Assembly: GCF_001399685.1 (NCBI RefSeq)
Contig: NZ_JTHN01000136.1
Coordinates: 1 to 64,000, forward strand
Length of the DNA stretch: 64,000 nucleotides
Direction: 5' to 3'
DNA from: Paenibacillus sp. A3
GTDB lineage: Bacteria > Bacillota > Bacilli > Paenibacillales > NBRC-103111
Shown here: in pieces, positions 25,008 through 33,320 of the stretch
How positions within the stretch are numbered: position 1 is the first letter of the stretch
Layout: every line of letters starts with the position of its first letter
Notes under the pieces: model-generated
What the model was told of the DNA's origin: nothing
The model's input: only the letters and a program-made list of their open reading frames with translations
Database searches by the model: none
Position numbers and translations under genes: made by a program

Positions 25008-26707
25008 TAGTAGTCACGCCACCTCTCGAAATGCTCCAGCTTCTTTCTCAGTGCGGAGGAAGCTTTTTTGATCTCCTGTTCGTTTTGAGAGGCAAGAACC
25101 CGTTCAAACTCTACCAGCAGAGACGAGATTTCCGACCGCTTCTCCCCTAGCGCTTCCTCGTACAGCCGTTCTCCCTTGGCCAGCAGCAGCCGGTTCTCCG
25201 TTCTTTCGCGGGGATGGATTTTAATATCTTTCAACTGGTTCAATCTTTCCTGAATTTCCAATTCCGACAGCTTGCCCGGATTTTTCTCGATGATCATCAT
25301 CTTCTTCGCACCAGTGCTGACCGTAGTGACTTCGACCTCCAGAATACCGTTAATATCATACGTAAACCGGACGTCTATGGATTGCTCGCCGGCCTTATCC
25401 GGAGGCACCTCGGCCACCAACTCGCCCAGCTTCAAGTTATTTTCCACCCGCCGGCTTTCCCCTTGATACACATCCACACTAATCTCTTTCTGGTTATCGT
25501 TAAGCGTACAATACGTCCTCACTTTACTGACAGGGATCGGGGTGTTCCGTTCAATAATCGGAGAGAAATGGCCATGGTCGTACGTCCCTTCCCCCATCCA
25601 TTTCGAGGTTTCGATACCGAGGGTATATGGACATACGTCCGTCAGAACGACCTCTTTCAAGGCCTCTTTTCTTTCCATCAGCGCGACTTGAACGGCTGCC
25701 CCCAAGGCAACGGCCTCATCGGGATTGATCTGAGTGAAGGGAAGCCGGCCAAACATTTTGCCTACCACCGACTTGATGATTGGCATTCGGGTCGCCCCTC
25801 CGATCAAAATGACGGCATCCAGATCGTCCGGGGACAAGGAAGCGTCCCGCAGTGCGCGCTCGATCGGATGACGCAAACGCAAAATAAGCTGCCCGGCAAT
25901 TTTCTCAAAATCGTTGCGGTTCAAACTCGTCTCATATGTACGATCTTCCAGCGTAAAGCTCATCTTCCCTTCGTTGTCCGTACCTAAGAACCTTTTGCAT
26001 AGTTCAGCCTGCTTGAACAGTGCGGAACGGGCTTTAAAATCCAGCTCTTGAAAATCAATCCCATGGGTTTCGATAAAGTAAGATACAAGCAGTTGGGTAA
26101 AATCCTCTCCTCCCAAGTAATTGTCTCCGGCTATCGACTGCACTTCCATCACGCCCTCGAAAAACTCCAGGATGGAGACGTCGAACGTGCCGCCGCCCAA
26201 GTCGAAGACGAGAAACTTGGTATTGTCCTGCTGCTGATGAAGACCGTAGGAAATCGCCGCAGCCGTCGGCTCGCTGATGAGCCGCTCCACCTTTAAGCCG
26301 GCAATTTCAGCCGCACGCTTCGTCGCCTTGCGCTGGGTATCGTTGAAATAAGCCGGAACGCTGATTACTGCCTCCGTAACGGGATGGCCGAAAAAAGCCT
26401 CCGCATCCGCCTTAAGCGATCTGATGACGAACGAAGACAGCTCTTCCGGAGAAAAAGTATACGGGCCCAGACGATACGTCTTCTCCGTTCCCATATAGCG
26501 CTTGAAGGTGGCCGCTGTAAGATCCGGATGCGTTATTAATCGTTCTTTTGCGATTTGACCGACCAGAATCTCGCCGTTTTCGTCCACACTTACTATGGAA
26601 GGGGTCAAACGCTCCCCGAGTATATTCGGAATCATAGCGGGACCATCTTCCGTCCAATAAGCAACCAGACTGTTCGTCGTCCCCAGATCAATACCAATCT
26701 TCGTCAT
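25007..26707 (-). CDS. hscC: HscC-type Hsp70 chaperone
   Basis: 566 residues, shorter than DnaK and like E. coli HscC, with a reduced C-terminal lid. ATPase motifs are IGIDLGTTNSLVA (4-16), VFDLGGGTFDVSILE, GGEDF and LIGGATRMP. The substrate domain has PYTLGIE, IIERNTPIPVS and SIDVRFTYDINGILEVEV. The sequence follows HscC rather than DnaK (ILGERLTPSIVSVDENGEIL, KRYMGTEKTYRLG, ELSSFVIRSLKADAEAFF). It uses ATP cycles driven by J proteins to handle specialised clients; E. coli HscC is not a general folding chaperone. First gene of a five-gene operon with two J proteins and two DUF1266-like proteins. Confidence 0.92.
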   Translation of the reverse strand: MTKIGIDLGTTNSLVAYWTEDGPAMIPNILGERLTPSIVSVDENGEILVGQIAKERLITHPDLTAATFKRYMGTEKTYRLGPYTFSPEELSSFVIRSLKADAEAFFGHPVTEAVISVPAYFNDTQRKATKRAAEIAGLKVERLISEPTAAAISYGLHQQQDNTKFLVFDLGGGTFDVSILEFFEGVMEVQSIAGDNYLGGEDFTQLLVSYFIETHGIDFQELDFKARSALFKQAELCKRFLGTDNEGKMSFTLEDRTYETSLNRNDFEKIAGQLILRLRHPIERALRDASLSPDDLDAVILIGGATRMPIIKSVVGKMFGRLPFTQINPDEAVALGAAVQVALMERKEALKEVVLTDVCPYTLGIETSKWMGEGTYDHGHFSPIIERNTPIPVSKVRTYCTLNDNQKEISVDVYQGESRRVENNLKLGELVAEVPPDKAGEQSIDVRFTYDINGILEVEVTTVSTGAKKMMIIEKNPGKLSELEIQERLNQLKDIKIHPRERTENRLLLAKGERLYEEALGEKRSEISSLLVEFERVLASQNEQEIKKASSALRKKLEHFERWRDY

Positions 26708-26803
26708 TCCCGGTTACCTCTTTTCCGTGTGTTAATGGCTTATGAAAAACGCCTTTCTTTTCCATACCCTAAGTTTATCGGTCGTTCCTACCCTTTTTTT
26801 AAA

Positions 26804-26832
26804 TCGATATTGTGAAATGAAGCCGCTGTCAA
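26804..26832 (-). promoter_or_regulatory. Possible promoter of the hscC operon
   Basis: A perfect TTGACA (26832-26827) lies 17 bp from TATCGA (26809-26804), a poor -10. It is about 100 bp upstream of hscC and directly after the nikR terminator. No CIRCE-like inverted repeat was found in this region. Confidence 0.45.
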
Positions 26833-26875
26833 TAAAATCGGCGTCCGCTTCTTTGCGAACAAAGAAACGACCGCC
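26832..26875 (-). terminator. Terminator of nikR
   Basis: Minus strand: a GGCGGTCGT/GCGGACGCC outer stem and a perfect TTCTTTG-TTCG-CAAAGAA inner stem with a stable TTCG loop, then GATTTTATT. The T-tract overlaps the -35 of the hscC promoter candidate. Confidence 0.75.
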
Positions 26876-26888
26876 TGTTTAAAGGTGG

Positions 26889-27356
26889 CTAGCTATGATG
26901 ATGCTCCGCGGCATCGGCGTGCTCCTGTCCGGCCCCCCGCTCGTCCAAATACGTGACGGAAAGCTCGGCGTAAAGCACGCCCTTCTGTACTTGAATCTTG
27001 TGCTGCAGCTCCCGAAGCCTGGACAGTAGGCCGCGAACGACAATGATTTCAAGACATTGATCGTGATTCAGATGGACATGCATCGTCGAAATAATGTCAT
27101 GATGGTAATTATGCTGCAGCTCGATAAGCTGCAAAGGAAGATCGGCCGCATGGTGATCGTACACCATGACGATCGTCCCCGCAACGAGCTGATCGGCCTT
27201 CAAGCCACCCGGCTCCAATAACACCTTACGTACAAGATCCCGGATCGCTTCCGAGCGGTTCGTGTAGCCCCGCTCCGCAATATATTGATCAAACTGCTTG
27301 ATTAGTTCCTCCGGCATGGATACGCCAAACCGGGTCAATACGTCTTTCTCCAACAA
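26889..27356 (-). CDS. nikR: Nickel-responsive regulator NikR
   Basis: 155 residues: an N-terminal ribbon-helix-helix DNA-binding domain (VLTRFGVSMPEELIKQFDQY, RSEAIRDLVRK) and a C-terminal ACT-like metal domain. The nickel ligands are visible in HNYHHDIISTMHVHLNHDQC: His residues, the HVH pair and the Cys, followed by LEIIVVRG. A His-rich tail (EHHHS) may add metal binding. It normally represses nickel uptake genes; no nik operon or urease or hydrogenase gene is in view. The start is TTG 27356 (or TTG 27353) with GAGGTGA upstream. Transcribed as a single gene. Confidence 0.93.
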   Translation of the reverse strand: MLEKDVLTRFGVSMPEELIKQFDQYIAERGYTNRSEAIRDLVRKVLLEPGGLKADQLVAGTIVMVYDHHAADLPLQLIELQHNYHHDIISTMHVHLNHDQCLEIIVVRGLLSRLRELQHKIQVQKGVLYAELSVTYLDERGAGQEHADAAEHHHS

Positions 27357-27475
27357 TCGTTCACCTCAATCCGCACACTCTCCCGATTATTGTAGCACAC
27401 CCGCCGCCCAAACTGAATTCGGATGCAAACGAAATAGCCCCTCCTCCGGCCGACACATTATACCAGCCGCATCCG

Positions 27476-27520
27476 ACAAAAAACCGGCCTGCCTCCCCCA
27501 TCTGGGGCTGCACGCCGGTC
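27476..27520 (-). terminator. Terminator of ricA/miaB unit
   Basis: Minus strand: ACCGGC / GCCGGT outer stem with inner TGC/GCA and CCCC/GGGG helices, followed by TTTTTTG. It lies 26 bp after the ricA stop. Confidence 0.85.
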
Positions 27521-27546
27521 CTAACTGCGTATCGGTACAATTTTGT

Positions 27547-27990
27547 TTACTCACTGCATCCCGAACGGGCTACGGTTCCTTGTTCCACCGTAATCGTATC
27601 GGAGATGGTATCGCGAATGACGCTCATGACAAGCTGAAGCAAGTAATTGATATCTTCCTGCGACTGCTTGAATTGGCTGACAATCGGGATCGAGTCGAGC
27701 TGATCCTGCAGCTCGTCGATTTCCTTCTCGATTTTTTCAACCATTTTCTTATTCTCGAACGACTCGAAAGCGACGATTTCCTTCTGCTTCTTTTTGATCG
27801 CGCTAATCAACGTCTGAATGTGATCGTTTCCGGCAATTTGCTGCTCCGCCTGCTGGAAAAACTGCACCTCGTTCGAGGTAGCCAGCAGCCCTGCCAGCTC
27901 CTTCGCTTTATCCAAAATGTCTTCGCTCACGATCATTTCCGTATTCGTATACAGCTCCATGCCGCAATTCGTATATTTTTGCTCTGCCAT
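27547..27990 (-). CDS. ricA: RicA/YmcA family regulator
   Basis: 147 residues of the Com_YlbF helical family: IVSEDILDKAKELAGLLATS, QFFQQAEQQIAGND, EKIEKEIDELQDQLDSIPIV and SQEDINYLLQLVMSVI. With RicF and RicT, RicA forms an iron-sulfur complex that in B. subtilis stimulates RNase Y processing, biofilm formation, competence and sporulation. Cys residues occur near the N-terminus (TNCGME) and at the C-terminus (GCSE), which fits cluster binding. It lies 28 bp downstream of miaB, as in Bacillus; rny itself is at 35653-37197. The ribosome binding site before ATG 27990 is weak. Confidence 0.88.
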   Translation of the reverse strand: MAEQKYTNCGMELYTNTEMIVSEDILDKAKELAGLLATSNEVQFFQQAEQQIAGNDHIQTLISAIKKKQKEIVAFESFENKKMVEKIEKEIDELQDQLDSIPIVSQFKQSQEDINYLLQLVMSVIRDTISDTITVEQGTVARSGCSE

Positions 27991-28018
27991 TAGGATTCGT
28001 CACGCCCCTGCATTCGAT

Positions 28019-29494
28019 TTATTGAGCCACGGCTTCTCCGACCAATTCGCCTTTGATGTAGAATGTCGGGGTTTCCGTTATTTTCACTTGGACAAACCGC
28101 CCTACCAATTCCTTCGGCCCTTCGAAGTGAACGAGCTTGTTCGTGCGAGTCCGGCCGGCCAATACGGCGGCATTGTTCTTGCTTTCGCCCTCAACCAGCA
28201 CTTCCAGCGTCTGTCCTTTCAACCGCTCATTGCTCTGCTTGGCGTAGACGTTAAGCACGTCGTTCAAACGAATGAGACGGTCCCGCTTCACCTCATAAGG
28301 CACGTTATCCTCCATGCCCGCTGCCGGCGTACCTTCCCGCGGGGAGTAGATGAACGTAAAGGCGCTGTCGTAGCCGACTTCTTGCACGAGGGAGATCGTT
28401 TCTTCGAACTGCTCGTCGGTTTCGCCCGGAAAACCTACGATGATATCCGTCGTCAGCACGACATCCGGAATCGCCTTTTTGATTTTGGCGACCAGCTCCA
28501 GGTAATGCTCGCGCGTATATTTGCGGCTCATCCGCTTCAAAATCTCGTTGCTGCCCGACTGTACCGGAAGATGGATATGCTCCATCAGGTTGCCTTTTTG
28601 GGCCAACACCTCGATCAAACGGTCGTCAAAATCACGCGGGTGCGACGTCGTGAAGCGGACACGCGGAATGTCGATCTTGCGGACTTCGTCCATCAAATCG
28701 CCGAGCCCGTATTTCATATCGTCGAAATCTTTGCCGTAGGCGTTTACGTTCTGGCCGAGCAGCATGATTTCCTTGAAACCCTGACGCGCCAAGTCACGTA
28801 CTTCGGCAATCACGTCCTGCGGAAGGCGGCTGCGCTCCTTGCCCCTCGTATACGGCACAATACAGTACGTACAGAACTTGTCGCAGCCGTACATGATGTT
28901 GACCCACGCTTTGATGCCTTCGCGCTTCTTCGGCAGGTTTTCGATGATGTCGCCTTCCTTGGACCATACCTCGATCACCATTTCCTTGCTGAACATCGCT
29001 TCCTTCAACAGGAACGGCAAACGGTGGATGTTATGCGTGCCGAAGATCAGATCGACGAACGGATGCTTCTTCAAGATCCGGTTTACGACCGATTCTTCCT
29101 GCGACATACAGCCGCACACGCCCAGGATGAGCGACGGCTTCTCGATCTTCAGATGCTTGAGATGGCCAAGCTCGCCGAACACTTTATCTTCCGCATTTTC
29201 CCTTACGGCACAGGTGTTGAGCAGAATGATGTCGGCCTGCTTGCGGTCATAGGTGGACCGGTAGCCCATCTGCTCCAGCAGCCCTTTGATCGTCTCGGTG
29301 TCGTGCTCGTTCATTTGACAGCCGTACGTTTGAATCAAGTAATACTTGTCCTTGCCGATCTCGCGCATCTCTTCCGGGATGTCGAAATCGTAGTGCACTT
29401 GAATGTCTTCTTTCCCCCGCTTCTTCGCATCGCTGAGAGACGGCGGCTGGAAATATATCGAGTAATCTTTCTCGGATTTATTTTTTGTCGTCAT
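28019..29494 (-). CDS. miaB: tRNA methylthiotransferase MiaB
   Basis: 491 residues. A radical SAM enzyme that adds 2-methylthio to i6A37 of tRNAs reading UNN codons. The N-terminal auxiliary-cluster domain has [25 protein letters not shown] and [10 protein letters not shown]. The radical SAM motif is [16 protein letters not shown] (CxxxCxxC), and the C-terminal TRAM domain contains [12 protein letters not shown]. The N-terminal extension of about 60 residues is usual in Firmicutes. AGGAGG precedes ATG 29494, and a good promoter lies about 50 bp upstream. Cotranscribed with ricA. Confidence 0.96.
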   Translation of the reverse strand: MTTKNKSEKDYSIYFQPPSLSDAKKRGKEDIQVHYDFDIPEEMREIGKDKYYLIQTYGCQMNEHDTETIKGLLEQMGYRSTYDRKQADIILLNTCAVRENAEDKVFGELGHLKHLKIEKPSLILGVCGCMSQEESVVNRILKKHPFVDLIFGTHNIHRLPFLLKEAMFSKEMVIEVWSKEGDIIENLPKKREGIKAWVNIMYGCDKFCTYCIVPYTRGKERSRLPQDVIAEVRDLARQGFKEIMLLGQNVNAYGKDFDDMKYGLGDLMDEVRKIDIPRVRFTTSHPRDFDDRLIEVLAQKGNLMEHIHLPVQSGSNEILKRMSRKYTREHYLELVAKIKKAIPDVVLTTDIIVGFPGETDEQFEETISLVQEVGYDSAFTFIYSPREGTPAAGMEDNVPYEVKRDRLIRLNDVLNVYAKQSNERLKGQTLEVLVEGESKNNAAVLAGRTRTNKLVHFEGPKELVGRFVQVKITETPTFYIKGELVGEAVAQ

Positions 29495-29545
29495 GAAATG
29501 AATTCCTCCTGAAGCTTGCAGTATGCTGCAAAGATCATACCTTTC

Positions 29546-29575
29546 ATTATATCATGCTTGCAGCCTGCATTTCAA
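29546..29575 (-). promoter_or_regulatory. miaB promoter
   Basis: TTGAAA (29575-29570), 18-bp spacer, TATAAT (29551-29546). The rest of the 310-bp gap up to 29806 is AT-rich and holds no convincing gene; only an implausible 84-codon plus-strand frame is open there. Confidence 0.7.
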
Positions 29576-29806
29576 AGAAATTCATGGTGGGTATAGGAGT
29601 CTCTTCGATGAAAGGAAAATCTTAATTAAACGTTGTATCCGTCAGGAATGGATTGCCGCTCCACCGCTCTTGAAATTGAAGTTGTTTTTATTTTTTATCT
29701 TGCGGTTACAACTTCATTTCAAAGGCGGCAGTAAACTTTCCGCAGCAATCCCTTCCTTTGGTTATACCTTTGCATAACAATTCATGAAGATCCTTCGAAT
29801 AGACTT

Positions 29807-30376
29807 CTATACTAAAATAACGCCGATATCGCCGGTTTTAATTCCGGCCGCATTCGCTTCGTCGGTATCGATATGCATGTCCAACGCGAATTGATCGGAT
29901 ACCCGGGCAATCACGTGCTCAAACGTTACGCCGCGCTCTCCTTCGACGCGTACGGTAAGCTCCTGTTTATCCGCAATGCCCCACTTGGCCGCATCGTCCG
30001 TATGAAAATGAATATGGCGTGCCGCAACGATGACGCCTTCCTGCAGCTCCACTTCGCCGGCCGGTCCGATGACCTTAATCCCAGGCGTACCGTCGATATG
30101 TCCCGATTCGCGTACAGGCGGATTCACCCCGAGGGCGAACGCATCGGTACGGGATATTTCAAGCTGGGACTTGCTGCGGGCCGGTCCCAAAATGCGAACC
30201 TTGTCGAAACGGCCTTTAGGTCCGACGACCGCGACCGTTTCCTCGGCAGCGTACTGCCCCGGCTGCGATAGTGCCTTCATCTCCTTTAATTCATACCCTG
30301 CGCCAAAAAGCAAAGCAATATGTTCTTTCGACAAATGAATATGTCTGGCGGAAACGCCGATCGGTACTTGTTTCAT
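29807..30376 (-). CDS. pduL: Phosphate propanoyltransferase, PduL-type
   Basis: 189 residues. It transfers acyl groups between CoA and phosphate (PduL/EutD2 family, unrelated to Pta). Two zinc-binding histidine blocks are present, GVSARHIHLSKEHIALLFG near the N-terminus and VIVAARHIHFHTDDAAKWG in the middle, plus GPARSKSQLEISRTDA and IDTDEANAAGI. It lacks a microcompartment-targeting N-terminal extension, so it is a cytosolic version; no pdu or eut genes are nearby. The start is ATG 30376, with GAGGGG nine bases upstream; the ATG at 30382 is too close. It lies downstream of korAB but beyond their terminator. Confidence 0.92.
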   Translation of the reverse strand: MKQVPIGVSARHIHLSKEHIALLFGAGYELKEMKALSQPGQYAAEETVAVVGPKGRFDKVRILGPARSKSQLEISRTDAFALGVNPPVRESGHIDGTPGIKVIGPAGEVELQEGVIVAARHIHFHTDDAAKWGIADKQELTVRVEGERGVTFEHVIARVSDQFALDMHIDTDEANAAGIKTGDIGVILV

Positions 30377-30442
30377 TTCCATGTGCCCCTCTCTTATGCA
30401 AAAGATTCCATGAAGCTCAAGTCTATTATACCCGCACGGCAT

Positions 30443-30474
30443 AAAAAAAGCATACGGCCTTGGGCCGTATGCTT
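30443..30474 (-). terminator. Terminator of korAB
   Basis: Minus strand: AAGCATACGGCC / GGCCGTATGCTT stem (12 bp) with a tiny loop, followed by seven T. It ends transcription of the korAB pair before pduL. Confidence 0.9.
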
Positions 30475-30490
30475 AAGAAAGTTCGGAAAA

Positions 30491-31357
30491 TTATTTGAAT
30501 TCCGCCACCAATTTTTCAAACTCTTGCTCGGTGATTTTAATATTTTGCTTCGCAAGACCTTCCGGCTTGAAGCCTGCAACCATATCCTCGTAGCTTTTTC
30601 TGCTCTTGTCTTGATAGATAAGTCCTGTCACGAGGCTGTTGGTTTCCATGATTTTCGTCATGGCTGCCACACGGTTGGAAGCATCGTAGTCCGGTGTTTC
30701 TTCCAGATCGACGATATGCTCTTTAAACCACTCGTACGTGTTCACTTTGTTGAAGGTTACACACGGGCTGAACACGTTGATGAAGGAGAAGCCTTCATGC
30801 TTCATGCCTTCTTCGATCAAGGAAGTCAGCTGTTTCAAGTTGCTGGAGAACGATTGACCGATAAACGTAGCTCCTGCAGCAAGCGCTACTTCAAGCGGCG
30901 ACAATGCGGACTCGATGGAGCCGGACGGCGTCGATTTCGTCTTGAAGCCCTCGGCGCTGCGGGGCGACGTTTGACCTTTGGTCAAGCCGTAGATTTGGTT
31001 ATCCATAACGATATAGGTGATGTTGATGTTCCGGCGGATCGCATGAACCGTATGACCCATGCCGATTGCGAAGCCGTCGCCGTCGCCGCCTGCGGCGACG
31101 ACGGTCAGCTCGCGGTTAGCCATTTTGAGACCTTGCGCGATTGGCAACGAACGTCCGTGAACACCGTGGAATCCGTAAGCGTTGATGTAACCGGAAATCC
31201 GGCCGGAACAGCCGATCCCCGAGACAACCGCAAGCTGTTCCGGTTCCAGACCGACATTGGCAGCCGCTCTTTGAATAGCCGCTTGCACGGAGAAGTCGCC
31301 GCAACCTGGGCACCAGTTCGGTTTGATATTGTTACGGAAATCTTTTAACGTTGCCAT
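30491..31357 (-). CDS. korB: 2-oxoacid:ferredoxin oxidoreductase, beta subunit
   Basis: 288 residues. It binds thiamine diphosphate and a 4Fe-4S cluster: NWCPGCGDFSVQAAI and GIGCSGRISGY near the N-terminus, the TPP-magnesium motif GGDGDGFAIGMGH, and a later Cys in FSPCVTFN. With the fused gamma-alpha subunit it oxidatively decarboxylates 2-oxoglutarate or a related 2-oxoacid, reducing ferredoxin. The start at ATG 31357 overlaps the end of korA by 13 bp, and AGGAG lies upstream inside korA. Substrate specificity (Kor or Por) cannot be settled by eye. Confidence 0.92.
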   Translation of the reverse strand: MATLKDFRNNIKPNWCPGCGDFSVQAAIQRAAANVGLEPEQLAVVSGIGCSGRISGYINAYGFHGVHGRSLPIAQGLKMANRELTVVAAGGDGDGFAIGMGHTVHAIRRNINITYIVMDNQIYGLTKGQTSPRSAEGFKTKSTPSGSIESALSPLEVALAAGATFIGQSFSSNLKQLTSLIEEGMKHEGFSFINVFSPCVTFNKVNTYEWFKEHIVDLEETPDYDASNRVAAMTKIMETNSLVTGLIYQDKSRKSYEDMVAGFKPEGLAKQNIKITEQEFEKLVAEFK

Positions 31358-33096
31358 ACAAGGTTCAACTCCTGACAGTATTTAGTGATTTCGGCAGGCA
31401 AGAACGGATTACCGTCATATTTCAACATGCTCTTAATTTTATCGGCGTAGCCAACGTTCAGCTTAATCAAGGAAGCGAGCTGACCGGTAGCATTGTTTTC
31501 AAGAACAACGACCGTTTTCGCTTTTTCCAGGTACGGCTTGATCTCTTCCACTGGGAACGGATGCAGCAAACGAACGGTGATGTGGTTCGTTTTCAACCCT
31601 TTGTCGTCCAAACGGCGTCTTGCTTCGTCAATCGTGCCGCCCGTGGAGCCCATACCGATGATGAGCAGATCCGGCTCTTCATGAGGAGCGTCGACCAGAA
31701 TCGGATTGGTTACTTTCAAGTGCTTCATTTTGCCCAAACGTTTGTCCATCATTTTCTTACGGTTAACCGGGCTTTCCGACGGACGTCCGTCTTCGGCGTG
31801 CTCAACCCCGGTTACATGGTGAATGCCGTATTTTTGACCCGGCACCGAACGCTTGGAAACACCGTTCTCGGTGAACTCGTAGCGTTTAAACATTTGGTTC
31901 TCGCCCAGAGCAGGCAGTTCGCCCGTTTGCAGCTCGCCGCGTTTGATCTGGATTTTATTGTAATCGAGCAATTCGCTTGTTTGTTTACCCAAGGAAAGCT
32001 GCAGGTCCGTCAGCAAAATAACCGGAACCTGATATTCTTCCGCCAGGTTGAACGCTTCGATCGTGTCGTAGAAGCACTCTTCGATGGTCGAAGGCGACAG
32101 AACGATTTTCGGAATTTCGCCGTGCGTTCCGTGAATCATGGCAAGCACGTCGGATTGCTCCTGCTTCGTCGGAAGTCCCGTACTTGGACCGCCGCGCTGC
32201 GTATCGACGATAACGACAGGCGTTTCCGTCATACCGGCCAAGCCGATCGCTTCCATCATCAAGGAAAGACCAGGGCCTGCGGAAGCCGTCAGGGCGCGAA
32301 CGCCGCCGTAGTTGGCCCCAATGGCCATCGTACATGCTGCGATCTCGTCTTCGGTTTGGATAACCGTTCCGCCGAATTTCGGCAGCGTCTTGATCAGGTA
32401 TTCCATAATTTCGGAAGCCGGCGTGATCGGGTAGGCTGGCATGAAGCGGCAGCCTGCGGCTACTGCGCCAAGACCGATAGCGTCGTTACCGATCATGAAC
32501 AGCTTTTGCTTGCCGTCGGCAGGTTCCAACTGGAATTCCGGCAGCGGACCGCCCGTCAATTCGAGAACGAACTCGGCAGCTTTGCGAACCGCTTCCACGT
32601 TTTTTTCCACCACGGCAGCGCCTTTGCGGCCGAACTCTTCTTCTACTGCTTTATTAAATACTTCAAGCGGCAAACCAAGCAAAGCCCAAGATGCGCCGGA
32701 AGCAGCCATATTCTTAAACAAGGAAGTGCCAAGCTCTTCCGCGATTGCCGTAATCGGCACAGGGAACAGTCTTGCTTTAACGCCTTCCGGAACGACCGGA
32801 TTAACCTTTGCGTCGGCGATAATTACGCCGTTCTCGCGCAGCTCGTGCGCATTCACATCAATTGTTTCTTGGTCAAAGGCCACGAGAATGTCCAAATCGT
32901 CGGAAATGGAGCGAATCGGTTTCGTACTGATTCTGATTTTATTGTTTGTGTGGCCGCCTTTGATCCGCGAGGAAAAATGGCGGTACCCGTACAAGTAGTA
33001 CCCCAGTCTGGTCAATGCCGTGGAAAAGATTTTGTCGGTACTTTCCACGCCTTCCCCCTGTTGTCCTCCGACCTTCCAAGATAATTGGCTAATCAA
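31345..33096 (-). CDS. korA: 2-oxoacid:ferredoxin oxidoreductase, gamma-alpha fusion subunit
   Basis: 583 residues. The N-terminal 190 residues are the gamma domain (QGEGVESTDKIFSTALTRLG, RIKGGHTNN). The rest is the alpha/pyrimidine-binding part (GNDAIGLGAVAAGCRFMPAY, ITPASEIMEYL, QTEDEIAACTMAIGANYGG, TASAGPGLSLMMEAIG, DTQRGGPSTGLPTKQEQSD). The TTG at 33096 has AAAGGAG nine bases upstream. It is tightly linked to korB through a 13-bp overlap. Gene order alpha-beta is usual for aerobic Gram-positive Kor enzymes. A promoter lies about 95 bp upstream. Confidence 0.92.
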   Translation of the reverse strand: MISQLSWKVGGQQGEGVESTDKIFSTALTRLGYYLYGYRHFSSRIKGGHTNNKIRISTKPIRSISDDLDILVAFDQETIDVNAHELRENGVIIADAKVNPVVPEGVKARLFPVPITAIAEELGTSLFKNMAASGASWALLGLPLEVFNKAVEEEFGRKGAAVVEKNVEAVRKAAEFVLELTGGPLPEFQLEPADGKQKLFMIGNDAIGLGAVAAGCRFMPAYPITPASEIMEYLIKTLPKFGGTVIQTEDEIAACTMAIGANYGGVRALTASAGPGLSLMMEAIGLAGMTETPVVIVDTQRGGPSTGLPTKQEQSDVLAMIHGTHGEIPKIVLSPSTIEECFYDTIEAFNLAEEYQVPVILLTDLQLSLGKQTSELLDYNKIQIKRGELQTGELPALGENQMFKRYEFTENGVSKRSVPGQKYGIHHVTGVEHAEDGRPSESPVNRKKMMDKRLGKMKHLKVTNPILVDAPHEEPDLLIIGMGSTGGTIDEARRRLDDKGLKTNHITVRLLHPFPVEEIKPYLEKAKTVVVLENNATGQLASLIKLNVGYADKIKSMLKYDGNPFLPAEITKYCQELNLVWQR

Positions 33097-33192
33097 CGTT
33101 GTCCACTCCTTTTAAATTCGCTGACATGCAGCTAAACCATGAACTGTAAAGATTGATTTCATATAAAAAAAATCTTTCAGTTGTCTCATCAA

Positions 33193-33221
33193 ATTCTATG
33201 ACTAATACACGTAAAAAGCAA
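33193..33221 (-). promoter_or_regulatory. korAB promoter
   Basis: TTGCTT (33221-33216), 17-bp spacer, TAGAAT (33198-33193). The 224-bp gap between the dipeptidase stop and korA is very AT-rich and otherwise empty. Confidence 0.6.
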
Positions 33222-33320
33222 GGGTTTTCGACAAAATGCATAGATAGCTTTTTTAGATCAAATCCATATCGATTAGAGAATAATTTAGTTGTCTTATATC
33301 TACAAATCAGATGTTAATTT

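Noticed and set aside
26708-26888. CIRCE or other HrcA operator before the Hsp70 gene
   Set aside because: No TTAGCACTC-N9-GAGTGCTAA-like repeat is present; the only strong inverted repeat there is the nikR terminator.
29523-29777. 84-codon plus-strand frame in the pduL-miaB gap
   Set aside because: It covers the miaB promoter, lacks a ribosome binding site and has no protein-like pattern.
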